64,000 bases of DNA from Massilia aquatica. Lineage in GTDB: Bacteria; Pseudomonadota; Gammaproteobacteria; Burkholderiales; Burkholderiaceae_D. The position numbers and the translations under genes are program-made. The DNA lies in the NCBI RefSeq assembly GCF_011682045.1, contig NZ_VVIW01000022.1, positions 41,719-105,718 of the forward strand, given 5' to 3'. The notes below the pieces were generated by a model. It was not told where the DNA came from, did not search any database, and saw only the letters and a program-made list of their open reading frames with translations. Shown here one piece after another: positions 8,498-15,306 of this stretch (positions are counted from its first letter, which is position 1; every line of letters begins with the position of its first letter).

Positions 8498-10921
8498 TTA
8501 CTGTTCGGACGGCACCGGCGCCGCGTTCTGCTCCGGCTCCGGCGGCGGCGCTGGCGGTTCGCCGCGCTCGCCCTCCATCGGCATCTCTTCCTCGCTCTCC
8601 ATGTCGTCCGGGCCAGGTTCCGGCGGAGGGGGCGGCGTCACGCCTTCTTGCTGCAACTCGCCAGCTTCTTCGCTGATATCGCCCGGATTGTCTTCTTCAC
8701 GCACCGGTTCCGGACGGCGTCCGCCCGGGAACAGCGCGGCCGTATCGACCTTGCCTTCGGCAATCGCCGCCTTGAAGAAGTCGCCTACCACCAACAGCGC
8801 GTTGTGCCCGCCCTGCCCCCAGTAGTTGCTGCGCATGGTAACGCGGTTGTCGTTAAAGCCGACCCACGCGCCAGCCACCAGTTTCGGATGCATCATGATG
8901 AACCAGCCATCCGTGTTGTTCTGGGTGGTGCCGGTCTTGCCGGCCACGTCGCCGGTGACGCCGAAGCGGTAGCGGATGGCGGTGCCGGTGCCGCGGTTGA
9001 TCACGCCACGCATCATGTCGATCAGGTCGGCCGCATTTTGCGCGGACATGGCACGCTCGGGCGCGGGGGCGCCGAATTCGGCCACGATCTTGCCGGTGCG
9101 ATCGGTGATGCGCGTGACGAACACCGGTTTGCGGTACGCGCCCTGGGCCGCGATACTGCTGTAGGCGTTAACCATTTCCAGCAACGTGACCGGACTGGTG
9201 CCCAGCGCCAGCGAGGGCACCGATTCGAGCTTGCTGGTGCGAATGCCGAGGTCGCGCGCCAGGTCGATGATGCTGGGCAAGCCCACATCCTGCATCACCT
9301 GGGCGGTAATCGTGTTTTTGGAAAACACCAGGCCATCGCGCATGCTGATCATGTTGCCGCTCGATCCGCTCATGTCGGTCGGGCGCCAGATGGTGCCGTC
9401 ACCGGCCTTGATGTTGGTCACCGCATCGAGGTACTGACGATTTGGTGCAAACCCTTTTTCCAGCGCGGCGCCATACACGATCGGCTTGAAGGTCGAGCCG
9501 GGCTGGCGCGCAGCCTGCACCACGTGGTCGTACTGTTCCTTATGAAAATCGCGGCTGCCGACCCACGCCTTGATGTGGCCGGTCTCCGGATCCATGGCGA
9601 CGAAGCCGGTTTCCAGGCGCGTCTTGGCGGCGCGCAAGCGGGCGATGAAGCTGCGGTCGGCGCGCAGGCGCTTGAGCGCAAGCGGCCCGGTGTCGCCGCT
9701 CTCGATGGCTTTCTTGTACTCGGGTGTTTCGCGAATAAAACTGTTGACCAGCGCCCCTTTCGAGCGCCAGAAATACTCGAACGGCGTGATCGAGCCGTGC
9801 ATCCCTGCATAGCCGGCGGCCGAACCGGAGCCGCTGTCGCTCTGCGCCCATTCGACGTCGGCGATGATCTGCAAGGCCTTGCCCTGGCGCTCGACCGCCT
9901 TCTCGGCCGCCTCCTGCATGGCCGAGTCGAGCGTGGTGTGCACCACCAGGCCATCGCGCTCGACGTTGTAGTCGTTTTCATCGGCCCATTCGATCAGCCA
10001 CTTGCGCACATAGGCGGTGAAATGGGTGTCGGTCGGGTTGCGCTCGGTCTGGCGCGAGAACAACACGCGCAGCGGCTTCTTGCGCAAGCTGTCGTAACGC
10101 TTGTCGTCGAGCATGCCGTGCTTGCGCATTTGCGACAGGACCACGTTGCGGCGCTGTACCGAGCGCTGGGGATTCGTGACCGGATTATAGTAATTCGTGC
10201 CTTTGAGCATGCCCACCAGGGTGGCGCTTTCCAGGATGTCGAGCTTGGCGGCTGTCGTATTGAAATACGTGCGCGCCGCCATCTCGACGCCGAAGGTGTT
10301 GTACAGGAAAGGGACCGTATTCAGGTAGGATTCCAGGATCTCATCCTTGGTATAGGCCGATTCGATCTTGACAGCCGTAATCATTTCCTTGAGCTTGCGG
10401 TTGATGGTGCGCGAACGGCCTATTTCTTCCGGAAACATATTGCGCGCCAGCTGCTGGCTGATGGTCGAGCCGCCCTGCGGATCGCCGAGAAGGGTGTGCA
10501 GCACCGAGCCGAAGGTACGCGTGAAATCGATGCCGTGATGGTTCCGGAAGCGGTGGTCTTCGGTGGCGATCAGCGCGGCGATCATGTGCGGCGAAATCTG
10601 CGCCAGGGTCACGCGCTCCTGCAAGCCCTCTTCGAAACTGGCCAGTTCCTTGCCGTCGGCCGACACCAGGACCGAGGCCTTGGCCGCACGCGTTTGCTTA
10701 AGATCGGCAACGCCTGGCGTGAACGGCAGCAAGACCAGCACCCAGACCAGCAGTATCGCGAACGGCAGGCCGACGCACCACAGCAGCGGCAGGCCGAAGC
10801 GTTTGTACGGCGGTTGCGCCATCAGGTAAGCATGTACGCGGCGCATGCGCTCGCCCGCAGCCGCGCCTGCCATGCGCAAGCCTTGTCCCAGTCGTCCCAT
10901 CAGATTGCGGTCGTCGCCCAC
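8498..10921 (-). CDS. Class A penicillin-binding protein (PBP1-type)
   Basis: 807 aa bifunctional peptidoglycan synthase. GTG start at 10921 with AAGGAAG upstream; an in-frame ATG follows 7 codons later. Membrane anchor at about 45-66. GT51 transglycosylase domain: catalytic E121 in TEDHRFRNHHGID, then GGSTISQQLARN at 150-161. Transpeptidase domain: S476-x-x-K479 (PGSTFKP), S534-K-N536 and K662-T-G664. The C-terminus (about 735-807) is a Pro/Glu-rich, probably disordered tail. It lies on the same strand as the protease gene, separated from it by a 126-bp gap. Confidence 0.95.
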   Translation of the reverse strand: MGDDRNLMGRLGQGLRMAGAAAGERMRRVHAYLMAQPPYKRFGLPLLWCVGLPFAILLVWVLVLLPFTPGVADLKQTRAAKASVLVSADGKELASFEEGLQERVTLAQISPHMIAALIATEDHRFRNHHGIDFTRTFGSVLHTLLGDPQGGSTISQQLARNMFPEEIGRSRTINRKLKEMITAVKIESAYTKDEILESYLNTVPFLYNTFGVEMAARTYFNTTAAKLDILESATLVGMLKGTNYYNPVTNPQRSVQRRNVVLSQMRKHGMLDDKRYDSLRKKPLRVLFSRQTERNPTDTHFTAYVRKWLIEWADENDYNVERDGLVVHTTLDSAMQEAAEKAVERQGKALQIIADVEWAQSDSGSGSAAGYAGMHGSITPFEYFWRSKGALVNSFIRETPEYKKAIESGDTGPLALKRLRADRSFIARLRAAKTRLETGFVAMDPETGHIKAWVGSRDFHKEQYDHVVQAARQPGSTFKPIVYGAALEKGFAPNRQYLDAVTNIKAGDGTIWRPTDMSGSSGNMISMRDGLVFSKNTITAQVMQDVGLPSIIDLARDLGIRTSKLESVPSLALGTSPVTLLEMVNAYSSIAAQGAYRKPVFVTRITDRTGKIVAEFGAPAPERAMSAQNAADLIDMMRGVINRGTGTAIRYRFGVTGDVAGKTGTTQNNTDGWFIMMHPKLVAGAWVGFNDNRVTMRSNYWGQGGHNALLVVGDFFKAAIAEGKVDTAALFPGGRRPEPVREEDNPGDISEEAGELQQEGVTPPPPPEPGPDDMESEEEMPMEGERGEPPAPPPEPEQNAAPVPSEQ

Positions 10922-11042
10922 GTTTGCTTCCTTGCTTAAAAGTCATTAACTTGCCATACAGTATATCCGAGGGTGTGCACGCGCATGCGCGCATCGGCGT
11001 GCACCGAACAGACTAGCGTGCTTCCTGATAGACGCACGTGGT

Positions 11043-11077
11043 TTTGTCCTACGCAGGTGTTGCCAGTGCGCCTACTC
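11043..11077 (+). promoter_or_regulatory. CCTAC direct-repeat motif upstream of hemerythrin gene
   Basis: TTTGTCCTAC (11043-11052) and CCTACTC (11071-11077), with GTTGC and AGTG in between. The same arrangement occurs at 14474-14508 before the KGG stress gene, with the same 23-bp spacing of the CCTAC cores and a nearly equal distance to the start codon (about 140-147 bases). It may be an activator or sigma-factor site; the identity of the binding protein is unknown. Confidence 0.55.
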
Positions 11078-11191
11078 CCTGTACGAACGAGTCCGCCTAT
11101 GATGACATTTCTGCTACAAGACAGGCAGCCAGGAAATATCCCAGCCACCCGGTAGCGCAATAGTTACCATAGAAAATATCAGGAGCACACC

Positions 11192-11692
11192 ATGAGAACC
11201 GCACCGTCGACCACTCGTAACACGCCAAAAACCATGCCAGGCGGCCAGAAAGCGCAGGACGCAATCGCGCTGCTGATCGAGGACCACGAGAACGTGAAGC
11301 AGATGTTCGAACAGTACGAAGGCTTGGGCGACCGCGCGCATGCGACCAAGAAAAAACTGTCGATGCAGATTTGCATCGAACTGACCAAGCACGCGACGGC
11401 CGAGGAAGAAATTTTCTACCCAGCAGTACGCGCAGCAACCAAGAAGAACGAAGACCTGGTCGATGAAGCTACCGTCGAGCACGCATCGGCCAAAGATCTG
11501 ATCGCCCAAATCATGGAGATGGAAGCGACCGACGACCTGTTCGATGCCAAGGTCAAAGTGCTGTCCGAGATGATCGAGCACCACGTCGAGGAAGAAGAAA
11601 ACGAAATGTTTCCGAAGGCGCGAGACGCCGGCCTGGATCTGGAAGCGCTGGGGCAGCAAATTGCCGAGCGTAAAGCACAGATCACAGTGTAA
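11192..11692 (+). CDS. Hemerythrin-domain protein
   Basis: 166 aa, ATG at 11192 with AGGAG 9 bases upstream. All-helical hemerythrin/HHE fold: H-x-x-x (LIEDHENVKQMFEQYE), HATAEEEIFYPAV, VEHASAKDLI and EHHVEEEENEMFPKAR supply the His/Glu ligands for a di-iron centre. Such proteins bind O2 or NO or sense oxidative or iron stress in the cytoplasm. Residues 1-22 form a Ser/Thr/Pro-rich extension. Its upstream motif is shared with the KGG stress gene, suggesting co-regulation. A second hemerythrin gene is at 22818-23399. Confidence 0.92.
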   Translation: MRTAPSTTRNTPKTMPGGQKAQDAIALLIEDHENVKQMFEQYEGLGDRAHATKKKLSMQICIELTKHATAEEEIFYPAVRAATKKNEDLVDEATVEHASAKDLIAQIMEMEATDDLFDAKVKVLSEMIEHHVEEEENEMFPKARDAGLDLEALGQQIAERKAQITV

Positions 11693-11721
11693 TTGGCAGC
11701 AAGGTCCCGCCACGGCGGGAT

Positions 11722-11782
11722 GGCAAACGGTTCCTCCTCAGCCCGCTGATATCTGACGCGGGTTGACGGGGAACCGTTTGCC
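11722..11782. repeat. Inverted repeat with nested stem
   Basis: Perfect 13-bp arms GGCAAACGGTTCC (11722-11734) and GGAACCGTTTGCC (11770-11782) enclose an inner CCCGC/GCGGG pair (11742-11746, 11758-11762). A separate short hairpin, CCCGCCACGGCGGG, precedes it at about 11706-11719. These lie just after the hemerythrin stop and may terminate or stabilise its mRNA. No U-run follows. Confidence 0.6.
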
Positions 11783-11905
11783 TTGGGACTTTGATTGATA
11801 GCCGCTCTCATGAGCGTTATGTGCGTGAATGCGGCGCCTTCCATCAGGCAATACTGCCCGGGATAATACGATACCGGGCAGACCTTGGCGTTTCAGTGAA
11901 ATTCT

Positions 11906-11935
11906 TTGCAGTTCCAGCTGCGCCCCACTTATAAT
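11906..11935 (+). promoter_or_regulatory. Sigma70 promoter of the tRNA-like gene
   Basis: TTGCAG (11906-11911), an 18-base spacer and a consensus TATAAT (11930-11935), followed by a GC-rich discriminator CGTCGCG. The predicted transcription start, 7-8 bases after the -10 box, falls on 11942-11943. This is exactly the first paired base of the cloverleaf that follows. Confidence 0.65.
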
Positions 11936-11941
11936 CGTCGC

Positions 11942-12013
11942 GGGAACGATGGTGTAATGGAAGCACAGCCCCACTTCATGGGTCCGGCGTTGGTTCGACC
12001 CCAACTCGTTTCC
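11942..12013 (+). tRNA. Divergent tRNA-like gene (nominal anticodon UUC)
   Basis: The sequence folds into a cloverleaf. The acceptor is GGGAACGA with TCGTTTCC, 7-8 bp with one G-U; counted as 8 bp it has a G-1:C73 pair. T8 is followed by a D-arm GTGT/GCAC with A14, G18, G19 and A21 in place. The anticodon arm GCCCC/GGGTC has one C-T mismatch and loop ACTTCAT. The variable loop has 4 bases. The T-arm GTTGG-TTCGACC-CCAAC is perfect. Oddities: C instead of U at position 33, anticodon UUC on a non-Glu-like body, and no encoded CCA. It has its own promoter. It could be a functional atypical tRNA, a tRNA-like RNA or a recent pseudogene. Confidence 0.55.
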
Positions 12014-12066
12014 AATGACTTATTAATGCGGGCGAAAGCAACGCAGGTGTACGCGGCGTTGTTGAG

Positions 12067-12098
12067 CGACGATGGAGCCAGGTGCAAGGATCCATCGT
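12067..12098. terminator. Hairpin at the end of the GH5 gene
   Basis: Perfect 9-bp arms GACGATGGA (12067-12075) and TCCATCGTC (12090-12098), between the tRNA-like gene and the convergent GH5 stop at 12110. There is only a weak T-tract, so the terminator role is tentative for either strand. Confidence 0.4.
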
Positions 12099-12109
12099 CT
12101 TCCCTGCCG

Positions 12110-14206
12110 CTACTGCGGGTTGATCTGCCACCAGTTCATATTCCAACCACCCACGCGCGCATAGATCGCCAGGTCCTGCTGTCCGGCTTCCAGGTAGGCG
12201 CTCGCCGTCACCGTCTGCCAGTTCTGCCATCCACCTGTGTTGGGCACGGCCACCGTCGCCAGGTCGGCGCCATTCTTGCTCAACGCGAATTGTCCGCCGT
12301 TATGGATGGTGGCGACCCGGAATTGCAGGCTGTACCAGCCGGCCTTCGGCACAGTGACCGGATAGCTCATCCAGTCGTTATTGTCGACATTGCTGACGTT
12401 AAAGCCGCCACCCGCATCGCTGGTCGTTTCCATGCGCATGCCGCTGTGCGTGGTGAACATTTCCGCTTCGATTTTCGCGCCCACCGCCGGCTTCCAGTTC
12501 ATCCAGTAGGCGATGCTTTCGTTGCGCACCAGTGGCTGCGTGGCGAAGCCGCGGAAGTAGCTTTCGATCTGCGCGCTCGATGCCGTGCTGACGTTCAAAC
12601 TGCCCAGAGCGCCCCCATTGCTGCTGTTGCTCGCCATGCCCCAGCCCCAGGAGTTGGTGTCGCCATTCGAGCCGCCATAGCTGACGGTCTTGTAGGCCCA
12701 GTTGGTCGCCGCCCAGCCGAACATATTGTAGGCGTCGTAAGTCTTGCGGGTCATCTGCCCGCCATAGCTTCCCAGCAAAGTCCACGGCTGGAATTCGCCG
12801 ATCAGAAATGGCGTATTCAATCCGGTCAGCCTGGCGTTCCAGTCGCAGCTCTCGCCGCTGCCGTTGACGTTGCAGTGCAGCCAGTTGGCGTGCATATTGG
12901 CCTGGTTGGCCGCGCCCTGCACTTCGTTCCAGCCCCACAGTCCCGGATAGAAATGCATCCAGAACGCTACGTTGGTCAAGCCACGCGTGTTCGGGTTGCC
13001 GTAGGCATCGATGCCGCTGTTGTGGCCCGGCAGCAGGATCACGTGCTCCGGATCCTTGGCCCGCACCACGTTGAACAGTTCATAGGCGTAATTGGCCAGG
13101 GTGGTCGCGTCCGTCCCCCATGGCTCGTTCAGCAAGTCGTAGGCGGCCACGGCGGTGCGGCCACGGTAGCGCTCGGCAATCTTGTCCCATAGCCACTTGG
13201 TACGGTCGCGGTAGGCCGCGTTCGACCACAGCTGCGCCGGTCCCACGCAGCCATCGTGCTGCTCGGTCGCGGCTGCCTGCCCGCCCACGGTGCCGTGCAG
13301 GTCGAGAATCACGTACATGCCGCGCTTTTCCGCTTCGTTAATGGCGAAGTCCAGGTGCTTCCACGCATCGGCGCGCAGGTTGTAGGGGCTGTACTCGTTT
13401 TCCACCAGGCTGAAATAGAAAGGCACGCGCACCACGTTCATGCCCATGCCCTTGATCAGGTCGAAGTCGCGCGTGGTGATCCAGCTGTCGCGGTACACGC
13501 CCATCAGGCGCTCTTTCTCGGCGTTGCCGAAACGCTGCGCCAGGGTGGCTTCGAGCGTGCACTGGTCGTTGACCAGGCCGTTGCTGTTGGACATGCTGTT
13601 GTTCATCATCCAGAACTCCAGCTGCAACCAGTTGCCCAGGTTGACGCCGCGCAGGTTGACGCGCTTGCCGCTGCTGTCGACCCAGTAGCGTCCGTTCTGG
13701 CGGATCGCCGGCAGTCTGGCCGACGTGCCCTCCGCACTGAAGTTGATCCAGTTCAGGTTGAAGCCGCCGCCTTTGGCGAACACGGCCAGGCTCTGCGGCC
13801 CGGCGTTGAGGAACACGCGCGAGCTGATCGTCTGCCAGGTCTGCCAGCCGCCGGTGTTGGGCACGCCGACGGCCTCGCTGATGTCTTTGGCGTTCTGGCT
13901 CAGCACCAGCTGGCCGCTGGTGCCGGCGGACGCCACCCGGTATTGCACCGTGTACCAGCCGGCGGTCGATGGATTGACCGAATAGCTCATCCAGTCGTTA
14001 CTCTCGATCCAGCCGACATTGGCACCGCCGCCCGCGTCCGCCGTCGCCTCGGTGGCCACGCCCTGCATCGACGCATACGACTCGGCTTCGAGCTTGCCCG
14101 GCAAGGCGGTCTGCGCGGCGCAGGCGAGGCTGAACAGGCTGCCCGCCAGCGCCCACATCAACTGCGGCACGGCACGCCTCGGTTCCCTGTAAAGGGTCAG
14201 TTTCAT
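12110..14206 (-). CDS. Secreted CBM6/35-GH5-CBM6/35 glucanase
   Basis: 698 aa from the ATG at 14206 (AGGAGA upstream; the longer frame to 14422 runs through the promoter). Signal peptide at about 1-31. Two similar beta-sandwich carbohydrate-binding modules, at about 38-157 and 578-695, share the motifs DAGGG.NV...DWMSY, GWY..Q.RVA and VPNTGGWQ.WQT. The GH5 catalytic barrel (about 165-555) has acid/base E361 (LLNEPWG) and nucleophile E471 (FLIGEFQPW). The most likely substrates are beta-glucans (beta-1,3, mixed-linkage or cellulose); the exact linkage cannot be read from sequence. The LacI-type operator upstream groups it with the GH1/TonB region. Confidence 0.9.
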   Translation of the reverse strand: MKLTLYREPRRAVPQLMWALAGSLFSLACAAQTALPGKLEAESYASMQGVATEATADAGGGANVGWIESNDWMSYSVNPSTAGWYTVQYRVASAGTSGQLVLSQNAKDISEAVGVPNTGGWQTWQTISSRVFLNAGPQSLAVFAKGGGFNLNWINFSAEGTSARLPAIRQNGRYWVDSSGKRVNLRGVNLGNWLQLEFWMMNNSMSNSNGLVNDQCTLEATLAQRFGNAEKERLMGVYRDSWITTRDFDLIKGMGMNVVRVPFYFSLVENEYSPYNLRADAWKHLDFAINEAEKRGMYVILDLHGTVGGQAAATEQHDGCVGPAQLWSNAAYRDRTKWLWDKIAERYRGRTAVAAYDLLNEPWGTDATTLANYAYELFNVVRAKDPEHVILLPGHNSGIDAYGNPNTRGLTNVAFWMHFYPGLWGWNEVQGAANQANMHANWLHCNVNGSGESCDWNARLTGLNTPFLIGEFQPWTLLGSYGGQMTRKTYDAYNMFGWAATNWAYKTVSYGGSNGDTNSWGWGMASNSSNGGALGSLNVSTASSAQIESYFRGFATQPLVRNESIAYWMNWKPAVGAKIEAEMFTTHSGMRMETTSDAGGGFNVSNVDNNDWMSYPVTVPKAGWYSLQFRVATIHNGGQFALSKNGADLATVAVPNTGGWQNWQTVTASAYLEAGQQDLAIYARVGGWNMNWWQINPQ

Positions 14207-14281
14207 GGAAAGTCTCCTGTGGTGATGAGGAGCAGCTGGCCAGTGCCGCGCTGCGGGAAGACACGGATGCGGTGACGTTCT

Positions 14282-14295
14282 TGGAAACGCTCCCA
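14282..14295 (-). promoter_or_regulatory. LacI-type operator of the GH5 gene
   Basis: TGGAAACGCTCCCA, an imperfect palindrome of the LacI/CelR/BglR type. The identical 14-mer occurs at 33459-33472, and related sites occur at 24922-24935 and 27416-27429. It lies 76 bases upstream of the start codon. Confidence 0.75.
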
Positions 14296-14309
14296 GTTCC
14301 GTGTAATTG

Positions 14310-14338
14310 ATGGTATTGATTTCGCATGGCGGCGTCAA
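14310..14338 (-). promoter_or_regulatory. Probable sigma70 promoter of the GH5 gene
   Basis: On the minus strand: TTGACG (14338-14333), a 17-base spacer and TACCAT (14315-14310). The operator begins 14 bases downstream of the -10 box, a typical repression position. Confidence 0.5.
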
Positions 14339-14467
14339 CGACAATATAAAAAGCCGTCGGGAAATTAGCCTTGATGCGCCAACAGGTGGATGATCCTGCG
14401 GGAAGTTTGCGGGGGTATACAACCCTTTCCGACTGCAAATTTCGTCAGTGATTTTCGGCGGACTCGG

Positions 14468-14508
14468 CCTACGTTTGTCCTACATGACGGTTGCGAGTGA
14501 TCCTACTC
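14468..14508 (+). promoter_or_regulatory. CCTAC repeat motif upstream of KGG stress gene
   Basis: CCTAC cores at 14468, 14479 and 14502 (spacings 11 and 23). The block 14474-14508 matches 11043-11077 before the hemerythrin gene: TTTGTCCTAC, N6, GTTGC, N, AGTG, N2, CCTACTC. Spacings near one and two helical turns suggest a protein binding cooperatively on one face of the DNA. Confidence 0.55.
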
Positions 14509-14625
14509 AAAGGCTCGGCCCGCTGACTTAAGATGTCTCTACTCGCTTCCGAACGAGAAGTTTGAAAGTGAAAACCAGGAAGTTCCTGCAGTACATTTCG
14601 ATTAAAAACATTAGGAGAAATTATC

Positions 14626-15153
14626 ATGGCATCGAACAACAATCAAGGCGGTAACAAAGACAATAACGCATCGAACAGCGGCTCGGGCAGCAGCGCGAAA
14701 TCCGGTTCGCAAAGCGGCAGCAAAGGCAGCCAGGGCAACAACCAGAGCGATACCAGCAACCGCGGTTTCGCTTCGATGGACCCTGAGCAGCAGCGCGAGA
14801 TTGCAGCCGAAGGCGGCCGTGCAGCCCACGCCTCCGGCAATGCCCATGAGTTCACCTCCGAAGAAGCACGCGAAGCAGGCAAGCTGAGCCATAGCGGCGG
14901 CGGCAACCAGCAAAGCGGTTCGGGCAACAGCAAGCAAAGCGATTCGGACAGCGGTTCGTCGCGCGGCTCGTCGGCCAGCAACAAGAGCGATTCCGACAGC
15001 GGGACCTCGCGCGGCGGCAACAAGCAGAGCGGCTCCTCGGATGACGATTCTTCGTCCGGCGGCAAATCCGGCGGTTCGACCAACGCCAGCTCGGGCGGTT
15101 CCAAGTCGGGCTCCGGTTCGGGTTCCAGCTCGGGCAGCAAAAGCGCCAAATAA
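14626..15153 (+). CDS. KGG-repeat general stress protein, low complexity
   Basis: 175 aa, ATG at 14626 with AGGAG upstream. Residues about 46-88 contain the stress-protein motif: RGFASMDPEQQREIAAEGGRAAH, then EFTSEEAREAGKLSH, two degenerate KGG/con-10-like units. The flanks are almost wholly Ser, Gly, Asn, Gln, Lys and Asp, probably disordered. Related KGG proteins are induced by desiccation, starvation or general stress. The promoter motif shared with the hemerythrin gene supports stress regulation. Two hairpins follow the gene. Confidence 0.85.
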   Translation: MASNNNQGGNKDNNASNSGSGSSAKSGSQSGSKGSQGNNQSDTSNRGFASMDPEQQREIAAEGGRAAHASGNAHEFTSEEAREAGKLSHSGGGNQQSGSGNSKQSDSDSGSSRGSSASNKSDSDSGTSRGGNKQSGSSDDDSSSGGKSGGSTNASSGGSKSGSGSGSSSGSKSAK

Positions 15154-15166
15154 GCCAGCCTGACCC

Positions 15167-15229
15167 CTGCCCCGCTGTTGCGGGGCAGCCAGATGCGACA
15201 AGAGCCTGCTATACGCAGGCTGTTGTCGT
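15167..15229 (+). terminator. Two hairpins downstream of the KGG gene
   Basis: TGCCCCGC/GCGGGGCA (about 15168-15187) and AGCCTGC/GCAGGCT (15203-15221). The second is followed by GTTGTCGTTT. The second resembles a rho-independent terminator with an interrupted U-tract. Confidence 0.5.
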
Positions 15230-15306
15230 TTATCGTTTGTCGGATACGATTGCAATTGCGCCCGGCGCCAACGCCGGCAGGCGGGCCGTGCGGCGCCCCG
15301 CCCCGA

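Noticed and set aside
8648..10939. 763-codon open frame antisense to the PBP gene
   Set aside because: Shadow frame; PBP active-site motifs fix the minus strand as coding.
11906..13192. Plus-strand frame over the tRNA-like gene and GH5 3' half
   Set aside because: Antisense to the GH5-CBM gene and begins inside the promoter of the tRNA-like gene; no recognisable content.
14207..14422. 72-residue N-terminal extension of GH5
   Set aside because: It would run through the operator and promoter; the start at 14206 has a ribosome site and signal peptide.
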